Positions 9,611 through 19,339 of a stretch of 64,000 nt of DNA are shown here, piece by piece (position 1 is the stretch's first letter; the number at the start of each line of letters is the position of its first letter). The notes under the pieces are model-generated. The model did not search any database and was not told where the DNA came from. It worked only from the letters and a program-made list of their open reading frames with translations. Source of the stretch: Planctomycetota bacterium (GTDB taxonomy: Bacteria > Planctomycetota > UBA1135 > GCA-002748355). The stretch lies in contig JACKHW010000004.1 in assembly GCA_020638795.1 (NCBI GenBank), forward strand, positions 372,001 to 436,000, given 5' to 3'. A program made the position numbers and the translations under genes.

Positions 9611-10879
9611 CGGACCGATGCGATCCTTCCCCATGTAGGGCACGAGCTTCGGCGGCACCGTGATGCTGCCGTCTTCGTTTTGCCAGTTCTCGAGGATCGC
9701 GATCAGCATGCGTGTCGATGCTGCGACCGTGTTGTTGAGCGTGTGGCAGAAGCGCGTCTTCTTCTCCGCATCGCGGTAGCGCAGGTTGAGACGTCGCGCC
9801 TGGAACTCGTGGAATCGGCTCGCCGAATGCGTCTCGCCGTAGCTGCCGCGACTCGGCATCCACGTTTCGATATCGAACTTCTGGATCTGTGGCTGCCCGA
9901 GGTCGCCGCCGCACACGTTCACGACGCGATACGGAAGCTCGAGGGCTTGGAGAACCTCTTCGCTGTTCTGCAGGATGTCCGCGTGGTGCTGCCGGCTCCG
10001 TTCGTCGTCCGCGACATCGACGATGACCTGCTCGACTTTCTGGAACTGGTGGACGCGATACAATCCCTTGGTGTCCTTGCCGTAGGTCCCCGCTTCACGG
10101 CGGAAGCAAACGGATCGAGCGACGTAGCGCTTGGGCAGCTCTTCGAGCGCGAGAGTCTCGTCGGCGTGCAGACTCGTGAGGGAAACTTCGCTGGTCCCGA
10201 TCAGGTTGAGTTCGTCTTTTTCGCAGCGGTATGCCTGCTCTTCGCCACCCGGGAAGTAGGCCGTGCCGACCATCGCCGGATCACGTACGAGGTGCGGCAC
10301 CTCCACCGGCACGAAGCCTTTCGTCATCAGGTGGTCGAGCGCGAAGCGAAGCACCGCCTCGCTGAGGAGCATTGCATCGCCGAGCAAGAAGTAGTTGCGC
10401 GTCCCCGATACCTTGACACCGCGAGCGACATCGATGATCCCGAGCGCTTCGCCGAGATCGATGTGGCTCTTGGGCTCGAACTCGAAGACGCGCGGCGTGC
10501 CCCACGTCTTGATCTCCACGTTGTCCGCATCACTCGCGCCTTCGGGCACCTCGGGCGCCGGAACATTGGGGAGCAACAGCAATAGGCCGTCACGCCGCTC
10601 CTTGAGCTCGCGCTCGTCGTTGCTCAGCGCTTGGATCTCCTCCTTGAGTTCCTTTTGCCGCGCGAGGATCGCGACTCGGTCGTCGGGACTCGCCTTGCCG
10701 AGATCCTTACCCGAAGTCTTCTGCTCGGCGCGAAGACCTTCGACGCGCGGCAGGAGATCGCGCAGCGCCTGATCGACCTTCATGAACTCGTCGACCGTGT
10801 CACTGCACGGGATTCGCTTCTTCCGGCCGGCTTCCTTGACGACGTCCGGATTCTCTCGCACCCACTTCGGGTCCAGCAT
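9608..10879 (-). CDS. serS: Seryl-tRNA synthetase
   Basis: This is a class II SerRS of 423 residues, the usual length. The N terminus (MLDPKWVRENPDVV) leads into a long antiparallel coiled-coil arm at about residues 30-105 that binds the tRNA-Ser variable arm. The catalytic domain has motif 2 with FRREAGTYGKDTKGLYRVHQF and motif 3 with ASTRMLIAILENWQ. It lies 30 bases downstream of a large secreted-protein gene on the same strand, so it may be co-transcribed with that gene and the rhomboid protease. No irregularities are seen. Confidence 0.98.
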   Translation of the reverse strand: MLDPKWVRENPDVVKEAGRKKRIPCSDTVDEFMKVDQALRDLLPRVEGLRAEQKTSGKDLGKASPDDRVAILARQKELKEEIQALSNDERELKERRDGLLLLLPNVPAPEVPEGASDADNVEIKTWGTPRVFEFEPKSHIDLGEALGIIDVARGVKVSGTRNYFLLGDAMLLSEAVLRFALDHLMTKGFVPVEVPHLVRDPAMVGTAYFPGGEEQAYRCEKDELNLIGTSEVSLTSLHADETLALEELPKRYVARSVCFRREAGTYGKDTKGLYRVHQFQKVEQVIVDVADDERSRQHHADILQNSEEVLQALELPYRVVNVCGGDLGQPQIQKFDIETWMPSRGSYGETHSASRFHEFQARRLNLRYRDAEKKTRFCHTLNNTVAASTRMLIAILENWQNEDGSITVPPKLVPYMGKDRIGP

Positions 10880-10909
10880 GTTCGCTCGCTTTCTCGCCGC
10901 AGAACGGGA

Positions 10910-13063
10910 TCACTTGAAGACGGCGTCGAGCGGCCCGAAGAGCTTGTGCTTCTTCTGCCGCGCGCCGAGGAAGAACGTACCTTCCTTGATCGGATTGTCG
11001 ACGCGGATTCGGAAACTCGGATCACCGCCACTCTTCTTGTCGATGGCGAACCCCGAAAGCGTGAGTCCGGAGATCTTGTCGTGCTTCTTCGACAGCGGGT
11101 TCAAATCGGCATCGGCAACACGGCGCCACTCCCCGAGGATCTTCGCGTTCTTGCCATCCTCGGAATGTGCGATCACGAACTGAGGCTCGAGCACTTCGCC
11201 CTGTAGCCCCGTGTAACGCATCCCGAAGCGATCGCGCACCCACATCTTGGTCGTGTCGGCCGAAATCTTGCCGGCTTCCTTCTCGTAGACTCCATCGATT
11301 GCGAAGGGGGCTCCGAGTTCCATGACCGTGGCCTCGCCGACCTTGACCTCGAAGGACTTGGAGTCGCCCTTGAGAACGATCGCGTCCATGTTGCGCGGCA
11401 CCTTTCCGTTGATGACGCGCCCGTAGAAGACTTCGTACTTACCGACGGGGACATTGATGCCCTTGGAGTCCGACATCACGTCGAAAATCGCATCCGGCCA
11501 CGCGCCACCGACCTCGCGAACGAGGAGATGCTTCGGCTTCGCCGAACGACTGCCCTTCCAATCGACTTTGATCGTGCCGGTCGGCACCTCCGCGAGCGGA
11601 CGGTAACGCAACTCTTCGTTGTTGCGGATCACCTTGAGGAGGTACCAGTCCTTGCCGATCTCGACGAGCGGTGAGAACGGAACGAGCTTCCCTCCCGCGA
11701 CCTTCATGCTGTCGAAGATCTCGTGCCGCATCGGCTCTTCGAGGCCACCCCCGAAGTCGTAGGTGTTGTAGGCGAGCGCACCGGGCTTGTCCCCGAAGAC
11801 GCCGTTGCAGTTTTCGTCGAAGAGCGTGATCTCGGTCCCGGCGACCTTCGCCGTGAAATAGGCCGCCGACTTGACGTACACGTTCGCGGTCTTCTTGTCC
11901 TGCGACCACTGCGGAGCCATGTTGAGCGAGACGTTGTTGAACTGCTCCTGATTGCCACCGGTCCAGAGGAAGAACGCGTAGTTGGTCTCGTAGACCTCGC
12001 CGTCCTTGTCGGTCCGGTCGTAAAAGAGATCGACGGCCTTCTTCGGACCCGCGAGCTTGGCCACGCGCGCCTTCGGGTCGGCATTCGAGGTCAGCGGGTT
12101 GACGAACTTCGCAGCCCCCTCGCGTTGCAAGAAGATGTTCCCGTCCTTGAAGAACTGCATCTGGACAGGGTCAGTGCCGTCCATGTGGAAGCCGAGCCAA
12201 TTGAGAGGGCACGAACTCGCATACAAGCTGATGCCCTCGTCGGAGCGCTTCGCCACTTCGTAATCGAGCTTGGCCGTCTCCCAGCTGCTGCCTTCCTTGA
12301 ACTTCGTCAAGCCTTCGGGTTCGGCGTTCTCTCCCGTCGCGGGCCCCGCGCCATCGCCAGCTCCTCCAGCAGCGCCCTTCTTGGCAGCTTCCTCGAGCTG
12401 AGCCTTGATCCCTCGGAGCCAAGCCGCGTTCTGTGCGTACTGCGTCGTCTTCGTCCAATCCCAGTCCTGGAAGTTCTGGACGTAGCGCTCCATCGCTTGG
12501 AGTTGCAGCGTGCGGTCGTCCTGCGTCTTCTTCTTGAACGCCTCGAGGATCCCCACGAGCTTGAGCCACGTGTCGGCAGCCTTCAGCTTGTCGCCGGTTT
12601 GATCCATGGCCTGCGCGACCTTGTGCATGTCTTCGATCGTGCGACGCCACTCGGCCTCGTTGTCGCTCTTCTTGACCTGATCGAAGTTGGACCATCCGAC
12701 CTGTTCTTCGCTCTGGATCTTGGCAACCCTGTCGATCGCTTCTCGGTCGAGACCGCGACGGTAGTTTTCGATGCGTTCGAGGACCGTGCTACCCCATGCG
12801 TCCTTGAAGTCCGTCTTCAAGGCTTCGATTTCTTCCGCGGCCTTCAAATCGTTCGCAAAGACGGCCTTGTCGACCGCGCGTTCGAAATACCAGATCGTCT
12901 CACCCGGGTACTTCTTGAGGACCCGCTTCATGCCGGCGGCATCGTTCGTCGTCCGCGCACTCTCGTATGCCTTCGTGAAGGCATCGTATTCGTACTGCGC
13001 GACGCCGGGCCGAGCCAGGCTGACGAGCAACGTGAGGGCGAGCAACAGAACGGAGATACGCAT
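10910..13063 (-). CDS. Large secreted protein of unknown function
   Basis: This 717-residue protein has a clean signal peptide (about 1-22, ending GVAQ) from ATG 13063, which has an AAAGGA site at good spacing. The frame is open 16 codons further upstream, but that extension has no such support. Residues 25-240 look helical, Lys- and Glu-rich, with TPR-like character. An Ala/Gly-rich linker (AAKKGAAGGAGDGAG) follows. The C-terminal part is beta-rich and includes NVPVGKYEVFYG, a phrase typical of PEGA or carboxypeptidase-regulatory-like beta domains. I do not recognise the whole family. It lies between the rhomboid gene and serS on the same strand. Confidence 0.65.
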   Translation of the reverse strand: MRISVLLLALTLLVSLARPGVAQYEYDAFTKAYESARTTNDAAGMKRVLKKYPGETIWYFERAVDKAVFANDLKAAEEIEALKTDFKDAWGSTVLERIENYRRGLDREAIDRVAKIQSEEQVGWSNFDQVKKSDNEAEWRRTIEDMHKVAQAMDQTGDKLKAADTWLKLVGILEAFKKKTQDDRTLQLQAMERYVQNFQDWDWTKTTQYAQNAAWLRGIKAQLEEAAKKGAAGGAGDGAGPATGENAEPEGLTKFKEGSSWETAKLDYEVAKRSDEGISLYASSCPLNWLGFHMDGTDPVQMQFFKDGNIFLQREGAAKFVNPLTSNADPKARVAKLAGPKKAVDLFYDRTDKDGEVYETNYAFFLWTGGNQEQFNNVSLNMAPQWSQDKKTANVYVKSAAYFTAKVAGTEITLFDENCNGVFGDKPGALAYNTYDFGGGLEEPMRHEIFDSMKVAGGKLVPFSPLVEIGKDWYLLKVIRNNEELRYRPLAEVPTGTIKVDWKGSRSAKPKHLLVREVGGAWPDAIFDVMSDSKGINVPVGKYEVFYGRVINGKVPRNMDAIVLKGDSKSFEVKVGEATVMELGAPFAIDGVYEKEAGKISADTTKMWVRDRFGMRYTGLQGEVLEPQFVIAHSEDGKNAKILGEWRRVADADLNPLSKKHDKISGLTLSGFAIDKKSGGDPSFRIRVDNPIKEGTFFLGARQKKHKLFGPLDAVFK

Positions 13064-13112
13064 CGGATGGTCCTTTCGCGAATCAGGTCGAAAGCGGTCG
13101 TGAAGCTGCATG

Positions 13113-13931
13113 TTACGACTTGTTCTTGCTCCGCGTTTCGAGGAAACGACGTTCGGCCTTGGTGAGTTTGCTCATGCCCTCGTCATGGATCTTTTCGAGG
13201 ATGCGATCGAGCTCGGCCTCGTCGTCCTTGGCCTTGTCCTTCTCGCGGCGGACCGTCCGCGTTTCACGCTCGATGTCGCGCTGCGCCAGAGCGCCGCGGA
13301 AGCGATACAGCAGGACCCCTCCCACCATGCCTCCGACGTGCGCGGCATGGGCTGTCCCCCCCATGCCGCCGCGCTGGAGTTGCACGATCATGTCGTACAG
13401 CGCGAAGACCGCGAGCCCACCCACGAGCCATGCCAACATGATCGGAAACAGGATGAGGATGACCCGCATCCGCGGATACGAGAATGCGGCATAGGCCAGG
13501 ATTCCATAGACCCCACCACTGGCGCCGACGACCCCGATCTTCCCAAAACCCGCGATCTTGCTCGCCACGACCCAGAGCAGGCCGCCCGCGATCCCACAGA
13601 CGAGGAAGATTCGGAAAAAACCTCGCGACCCGATCTCTTCTTCGATCAGTGAACCGAAGAACCAGAGCGCCAGCATGTTGAACACGAGGTGGCCGAGCCC
13701 TTCGTAGGCGTGCACCCACATGTACGTGAACAAGTTGGGAATGCCGAGGAGCGGGTTCGACAAGAGCCGATCGGCGCTGAGGTCGAGCCAGTCCCCGAGC
13801 GCACCCTGCGTGACGAGCTGCACCACCTGCACGATCCCGCAGACGATCATGATCCACTTGACGACCGGCGTCAGGCGTGGAAACGCGAACGCGTACCCGC
13901 CCGGATCGAAGCCTCCTCTGTAAGCACTCAT
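13113..13931 (-). CDS. Rhomboid-family intramembrane serine protease
   Basis: The protein has 272 residues and about six membrane helices. The catalytic dyad is visible: Ser138 in VVGASGG and His198 in HAAHVGG. The HxxxN oxyanion pair is at His81 and Asn85 (HLVFNML). A soluble, highly charged C-terminal tail (residues 210-272, rich in Arg, Lys, Glu) follows the last helix. Rhomboids cleave membrane proteins within or near the bilayer, but no substrate can be named. It is the first gene of a probable minus-strand run with the secreted protein at 10910-13063 and serS. The start ATG at 13931 gives a short cytosolic N terminus, as expected. Confidence 0.9.
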   Translation of the reverse strand: MSAYRGGFDPGGYAFAFPRLTPVVKWIMIVCGIVQVVQLVTQGALGDWLDLSADRLLSNPLLGIPNLFTYMWVHAYEGLGHLVFNMLALWFFGSLIEEEIGSRGFFRIFLVCGIAGGLLWVVASKIAGFGKIGVVGASGGVYGILAYAAFSYPRMRVILILFPIMLAWLVGGLAVFALYDMIVQLQRGGMGGTAHAAHVGGMVGGVLLYRFRGALAQRDIERETRTVRREKDKAKDDEAELDRILEKIHDEGMSKLTKAERRFLETRSKNKS

Positions 13932-14101
13932 CGGGTGTCGAGTTTAGCAGCCCCGTGAAGAAATCCGGTATGCGCCGCACAGCCGTTTTGCCGGCGGGAT
14001 CGGTCGTTTTCGATGAAGACCTCGTGAGCGCGCCTGGCATCGATGGCCTTTTGCTTCGCTCGCGGTAAGACGGGCTGCGACCGCTACTCCGGACCAACGA
14101 C

Positions 14102-16561
14102 ATGCAACGACACGGCTTCTGCTTTTCAGTCTTGCTCGCCACGCTCGTGGCGAGCGCACACGCACAGATCCCTGGCCCCAGGAAGGACGGCTCGACACTG
14201 TTGCCGAACGGATGGAGCATCCGTCCACACGGACGACAGATTCCGTTGCGCACAGATCTGCCGATTCGCGCGGTGCTCCATCCGAGTGGCTCGCTCCTCG
14301 CGATCCAACATGCGGGTTTCCGTGAGCACATCGTCCAGCTCGTCGATCCGAGTTCCGAAGAACTGATCGCCGAGTTGCCGCTCGGCAAGACCTGGAGCGG
14401 TATGGCCTTCGACCCGGATGGCAAGAAGCTCTGGGTGAGCGGCGGCACTACCGACGTGATTCACATGTTCGACATCGAAGTCGAGCAGAAGAGTGGCAGG
14501 CCGAGCGCGACCCATCCGGTCGGCGACGCGAATGTGCTCGACCTGCCCGCGGGCTTGGCCGTCGCCGGCAATCGTGTCTTCGTGCCGTTGCAGCGCAGTC
14601 ACAAGATCGTCGTACTCGACACGGACGACGGGCACGAAGTGTCCCGCATCGAACTCGAGGACGACAGCTACCCGTTCGAGTGTCGCGTGCACGACGGCAT
14701 GCTCTGGGTCTCACTGTGGAACAAGGCTTCGGTCATCGCCTTCGATGTCGAGACGTTCGAACGAACTGCGACCGTGAGGGCCGGTCAGCACCCGAGTGAA
14801 CTCTGCGTCGATGCGACGCACGACCGCCTGTTCGTCAGCAACGGGAACGAGAACACGGTCACGGTCATCGACACGAAACGTCGCACCGTGCAGGAGACGA
14901 TCGGATCTGCGCTCTTCCCGGTCGCGCCTCCTGGCTCGACGCCCAACGCGCTCGCACTCGCGCCGAATGGCAAGCTCTTGCTGATCGCGAACGCCGACAA
15001 CAACGACCTCGCCGTCGTCGACGTGTCCGAACCCGGCTCGAGCCGCGGGCTCGGCTTCATTCCAGTCGGGCTGTATCCGACGTCGGTCTGTTGGCACGAA
15101 AGCGGCAAAGTCTTCGTCACGAACGGCAAGGGCAGCGACGGCTCGCGGCGCAATCCCGGCGGCCCGAGCCCGATCCAAGGGCGGCCGCGCAATCTCGCCG
15201 AGTACACGGGGTCGATGTTCACCGGCTCGATGAGCGCCTTCGACTTCCCCGAGCCACGCCGCCTCCAAGAGCTCACCGAGATCGCGTATCGCTGTTCGCC
15301 CCTCCGTGGCGGCAACGCGATTCGATCCCTCGAGTCGCGGCCGGACGACTCGCCGATTCCCGAGAAGCTCGGTCAGAGTTCACCGATCCGTCACTGCGTC
15401 TACATCATCAAGGAGAACCGTACCTACGACCAAGTGCTCGGCGACGACCCGCGCGGCAATGGCGACCCTTCGCTCTGTCTGTTTCCCGAGAAGGTCACGC
15501 CCAACCACCACGCACTCGCGCGCGAGTTCGTGCTTCTCGACAACTTCTACGTCGAGTCCGAGGTCTCGGCGGATGGACACGAATGGACGATGGGTGCCTA
15601 TGCCACAGATTTCGTCGAGCGAACGTGGCCCGTCGTCTACGGCGGAAAGGACAAGCAACAACTCGAGAACGGCAAGGTCGCCGCACTCGGCTATCCCGCT
15701 GAAGCCACGAGTGAAGTCGCCTATCCGAAGAGTCGCTACCTGTGGGACCGCGCGAAGGAAGCCGGGGTCAGCTATCGCAGTTACGGCGAGTTCGTTCGCA
15801 ACGCATCGACGGTGGGCGACCCTGCGACGACTCCGGTGTCGACACTCGAGGGGCACTTCGATCCGCTCTATCGCAGTTACGACCTCGACTACTCCGATGT
15901 CGACAGGGCGAAGCGCTTCTTGGCCGAACTCGCCGACTTCGAAACCAAGGGCGAACTCCCCCGCCTGATCGTGATTCGTCTTCCCAACGATCACACGTAC
16001 GGCACGCGCGTGGGAAAGCCGACGCCGCGCGCGATGGTCGCCGACAACGACGTCGCGCTCGGCATGGTGATCGAAGGCCTCTCGCGCTCGAAGTTCTGGA
16101 AGTCGATGGCGATCTTCATCGTCGAGGACGATGCGCAGAACGGCCCGGACCACGTCGACGCGCATCGCTCGATCGGCTTCGTGATCGGCCCCTACGTCAA
16201 GCGCAACGCGGTGGTCTCGACGATGTACTCGACCTGCTCGATGTTGCGTACGATCGAACTCATCCTCGGCCTCGAACCGATGAGCCAGTTCGATGCCGCG
16301 GCACGACCGATGTTCGACGTCTTCACGGGCACACCCGACCTGACGCCGTACACCGGGCTCGCAGCAACGTGGCCCCTCGACGAGAAGAACGAAAAGACCG
16401 CGTGGGGCGGCGACCTGTCCGAACGCATGAACCTCGCACGCGAGGATGCAGCCGACGACCTCTTGCTCAACGAAGTGATCTGGAAGTCGGTCCACGGACC
16501 GGCATCGATCATGCCCATGCCTCGCAGGGCGGCGTTCGTGCGGATCGTCGAACGGGATTGA
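14102..16561 (+). CDS. Secreted YVTN beta-propeller / phosphoesterase fusion
   Basis: The 819-residue product has a signal peptide (about 1-20, ending AHAQ). Residues 40-335 form YVTN/YncE-type propeller blades, with repeats such as GMAFDPDGKKLWVSGG and ALAPNGKLLLIANADNND. Residues about 410-770 are a phosphoesterase domain of the phospholipase C/acid phosphatase superfamily, opening with HCVYIIKENRTYDQVLGD. A metal-binding Asp/Asn/His set recurs through it (ENRTYDQ, DGHEW, EDDAQNGPDHVDAH). This fusion is known from bacteria annotated as bifunctional YncE family protein/alkaline phosphatase. It is expected to act outside the cytoplasm on phosphate esters; the substrate is unknown. It is convergent with the patatin gene. 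Confidence 0.85.
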   Translation: MQRHGFCFSVLLATLVASAHAQIPGPRKDGSTLLPNGWSIRPHGRQIPLRTDLPIRAVLHPSGSLLAIQHAGFREHIVQLVDPSSEELIAELPLGKTWSGMAFDPDGKKLWVSGGTTDVIHMFDIEVEQKSGRPSATHPVGDANVLDLPAGLAVAGNRVFVPLQRSHKIVVLDTDDGHEVSRIELEDDSYPFECRVHDGMLWVSLWNKASVIAFDVETFERTATVRAGQHPSELCVDATHDRLFVSNGNENTVTVIDTKRRTVQETIGSALFPVAPPGSTPNALALAPNGKLLLIANADNNDLAVVDVSEPGSSRGLGFIPVGLYPTSVCWHESGKVFVTNGKGSDGSRRNPGGPSPIQGRPRNLAEYTGSMFTGSMSAFDFPEPRRLQELTEIAYRCSPLRGGNAIRSLESRPDDSPIPEKLGQSSPIRHCVYIIKENRTYDQVLGDDPRGNGDPSLCLFPEKVTPNHHALAREFVLLDNFYVESEVSADGHEWTMGAYATDFVERTWPVVYGGKDKQQLENGKVAALGYPAEATSEVAYPKSRYLWDRAKEAGVSYRSYGEFVRNASTVGDPATTPVSTLEGHFDPLYRSYDLDYSDVDRAKRFLAELADFETKGELPRLIVIRLPNDHTYGTRVGKPTPRAMVADNDVALGMVIEGLSRSKFWKSMAIFIVEDDAQNGPDHVDAHRSIGFVIGPYVKRNAVVSTMYSTCSMLRTIELILGLEPMSQFDAAARPMFDVFTGTPDLTPYTGLAATWPLDEKNEKTAWGGDLSERMNLAREDAADDLLLNEVIWKSVHGPASIMPMPRRAAFVRIVERD

Positions 16562-16589
16562 TCCCGCCGATCACGGACCGGGGGCGGGA
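16562..16589. terminator. Hairpin between convergent genes
   Basis: TCCCGCC (16562-16568) pairs with GGCGGGA (16583-16589) around a 14-base loop, just after the phosphoesterase stop and before the patatin stop. No T tract follows on either strand. A bidirectional terminator role is inferred from position. Confidence 0.35.
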
Positions 16590-16602
16590 GGGACGAACCT
16601 GT

Positions 16603-19287
16603 TCAGCGCTTCCGCCCCTCGAGCAGTTCACGAATGCCCGGCAGTGGTCGAAGAAGATGCACGCGACCGACATCGACGACGGGCACCTCACCCTGTCCGG
16701 ACACTTCCCCGCCAGGCGATCGAATCGTGACGTGCACGACGTTGCCGGACGGGATCGCGGGACGCGAGCTCCTGCCATGCACCGAAGTCCAGAGCCCGGG
16801 TAGTGCCGGTCCATCGGCAGCCGTGAGCGGCCACACGACCTTCGCCTGACCTTCGGCTTCGAATTCGAGGGTCCAACCTGCGGGCGACAGCGTCGTGTCG
16901 GTTTCGTTGACGAGCCAGACCTGCTGATCGGCAGCGTGGCCGGACTGCGGGCGATTGCAGACGGCTGCAATGGCGAGCCCGCCCGTCACTGCCCGCTGCA
17001 ACGCGCTGGCGGCTGTCGCATTCTCGTCCGACGCGCTATCGCGTACGCGACCGCCGAACGCCTCGCGCACGACGTCGCGTGCCGTATTTCGCTCGTCGAT
17101 CGACGCCTGAACCTCCGACGCACTCTCGACGATCTCCTCCATCGTCGGCATGCGCCCGACTGCAGGCTTCTGGGTCGCGATCCGAAACGACGCGAAACGC
17201 CGTTGCATGTGGAAGGCCTCCAACAGGTCGGGCATCACCGACTCGTACTCGAACAAGAACGTCGTCCAGATCGATGCCTTGTCGCGCGGACCGAGGGACC
17301 ACGACGTCATCACGTCTTCGAACTGATCGCACGAGAAGCGCACGGACATCGGCCAACCACCGGCGAGCTTGCCGGGCTCGGCGCGGTTCATCAGCAGAGT
17401 ACGAAGCTCGGAGATTGCACGATCGCGCGCTCGTCGCGCATTGCGGTCGAGGGCGATCTGCAGTGCATCGACCGGTTCGAACAAGGCCGGAAAGAGCTGG
17501 GCACTCGCGCCGAGCTTCAGCTTCTTGGCGCCCGAGTCGATCTCGACGATGACGACGCCGCGAGCACGTATGGACGCGAGGACCCTCGCTGCTTGCTGCT
17601 TCGCGGGCCCGTCACCTTCGCTCCACTCACCGACTTCGACCAGGCGACGCGTCACGCGCGCGAGCGTCTCCATGCCCGTGTTGTCGACGATCCCACCGTC
17701 GACGACGTGCGAGGTCGTGCCATTCTCGGACGCGACGACGGCGACTGGCGTGAGCCATGGGAACCCAGCCGAGAGTCGGACCATCTCGGCGAGGGAGAGG
17801 CTTCGATCCGGATGTTCCTGATCGAACGTCACGAGTGCCGGTCCATTCAGAGGGTCCGACGTGCGCGGGAACCCGATCGCGAAACCACGTCCTTCCTTGG
17901 AGAGTGCTGCATTGAAGAGCACGATCGGTCGCGACGCGTCGTACGCCGACTCGTTCGAGACGTCACGCCATCCGAACTGACGATTCCATGCATCGACGAG
18001 ACTCCGATCTCGATCGACACCGGGCAGCAACGCACCGCGCAGGAGCGGCGCGACGAAGTCCGTGCTCATCGCGTCCGCGAATGCACTCCGAAACGGAATT
18101 GGCAAGTTCGGAAGTGCTGCATCCGCAGACATCGCTTCGAAGAGCTGCGTGCAGCGCTCGCTGAGTGCATCGAGGATCTTCGCTCTCGCGTCGCCGCTGC
18201 CTCGCGCCGCGGACAGGGCAGCGACGTCGCGCATGCGAGCAGCGAGGTCGAGGCCTGTCGTCTGACGATGACCGGGGACGACCTCCATCGAGTTCTTGGT
18301 GACGAACCACGCCGTCGCGAGGCTCCCACCCGAAACCGAAGATACGAGCAGCACGTGATCCGCCAGCGTCGGCACCCGTCCGCCTTCGCCCGGTTCGACT
18401 CCCGTCGGTGTCCGTTGCAAACTCTCGAGGACCATCGAAGCGAACAGTGCCGCGCGCGAACCACCGCCACTCGCCGAAACAAGAAGGACCGGTCCGTCCG
18501 GAATGGCGGCGAGACGTTTCTCCACCTGATCGAGCCAGCGTGTCGCGCGCACAGTAGCGTCGTTCGAACGGGCTCGTCCGATCGACGAATGCCCCGACAA
18601 CGCGAGCACGACGAATGCGACGACCATTGCGCCAAGGCGCAACGGGCCCTTGCGCACGCGCGCCTGCAACTCGTCGAGGAGTCGCGCAACGAGCAGGATC
18701 ACGAGTGTGATCTCGAAGAGCGCCCACACCGAGTAGTTGCGATTGGAGAGAGCACCGCCGGAGATCGAGATTCCGTACCAGAGGAGTTCACCGACGAGAA
18801 TCGAGACCCAGTATGCAGTCAGCATGCGACCGCAGAGCCTGTGGACTGCTGCAGAGTTGTGTGTCGCACGTGCGCCGAGCGGCCACCCGATCCAGGCACC
18901 GAAGCACCACGCGGCCACCGCGGCCGCGGCGATCGTCGAACGATCCGGCCCCCATGCATACTCCGGCAAGAACCACAACACGGTGCCACACGTCAGCAAT
19001 GCGAGTGCGGCCGGGATAGAGCGCTTCGCCCATGTCCGATCTCCCTCGCGAGGCACAGCCCACCACAGGAGTACGCCGTCGAGCGTGAATACGAGCACGA
19101 GGAACGTCGGGTATCCCCAACGCACCCACCACGGTCCACCCGTCGGCAACTGCCACAGGACGTTGCTCGCCTGAGGCACCGCGACGAGAAACAGAACGGC
19201 GACGAGCACACCGATCCACGTGGCGAAATAACGATCCGCCCAGCCGATCAGCGTGCTCAGGATGGTGCGAATGAAAGTGGCGCGCAT
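16603..19287 (-). CDS. Patatin-like phospholipase with N-terminal membrane domain
   Basis: This 894-residue protein has six or seven membrane segments in residues 20-235, then a soluble patatin-like domain. The oxyanion-type Gly/Arg loop is SGGGSRA (272-279). The nucleophile is probably Ser319 in SSVSGGS, with Ser in place of the first Gly of the usual GxSxG. The catalytic Asp is probably Asp530 in VDGGIVDN, the family's DGG motif. A further C-terminal part of about 350 residues has no assignment. Patatins hydrolyse acyl groups from lipids, and the membrane anchor suggests action at the inner membrane. It overlaps no neighbour and is convergent with the phosphoesterase gene. The catalytic set looks complete. 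Confidence 0.78.
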   Translation of the reverse strand: MRATFIRTILSTLIGWADRYFATWIGVLVAVLFLVAVPQASNVLWQLPTGGPWWVRWGYPTFLVLVFTLDGVLLWWAVPREGDRTWAKRSIPAALALLTCGTVLWFLPEYAWGPDRSTIAAAAVAAWCFGAWIGWPLGARATHNSAAVHRLCGRMLTAYWVSILVGELLWYGISISGGALSNRNYSVWALFEITLVILLVARLLDELQARVRKGPLRLGAMVVAFVVLALSGHSSIGRARSNDATVRATRWLDQVEKRLAAIPDGPVLLVSASGGGSRAALFASMVLESLQRTPTGVEPGEGGRVPTLADHVLLVSSVSGGSLATAWFVTKNSMEVVPGHRQTTGLDLAARMRDVAALSAARGSGDARAKILDALSERCTQLFEAMSADAALPNLPIPFRSAFADAMSTDFVAPLLRGALLPGVDRDRSLVDAWNRQFGWRDVSNESAYDASRPIVLFNAALSKEGRGFAIGFPRTSDPLNGPALVTFDQEHPDRSLSLAEMVRLSAGFPWLTPVAVVASENGTTSHVVDGGIVDNTGMETLARVTRRLVEVGEWSEGDGPAKQQAARVLASIRARGVVIVEIDSGAKKLKLGASAQLFPALFEPVDALQIALDRNARRARDRAISELRTLLMNRAEPGKLAGGWPMSVRFSCDQFEDVMTSWSLGPRDKASIWTTFLFEYESVMPDLLEAFHMQRRFASFRIATQKPAVGRMPTMEEIVESASEVQASIDERNTARDVVREAFGGRVRDSASDENATAASALQRAVTGGLAIAAVCNRPQSGHAADQQVWLVNETDTTLSPAGWTLEFEAEGQAKVVWPLTAADGPALPGLWTSVHGRSSRPAIPSGNVVHVTIRSPGGEVSGQGEVPVVDVGRVHLLRPLPGIRELLEGRKR

Positions 19288-19339
19288 CGGAGAGCTCGAA
19301 GTGTCGAGTTCGCGCCGATACGCGTCAAGGCACGATGCC

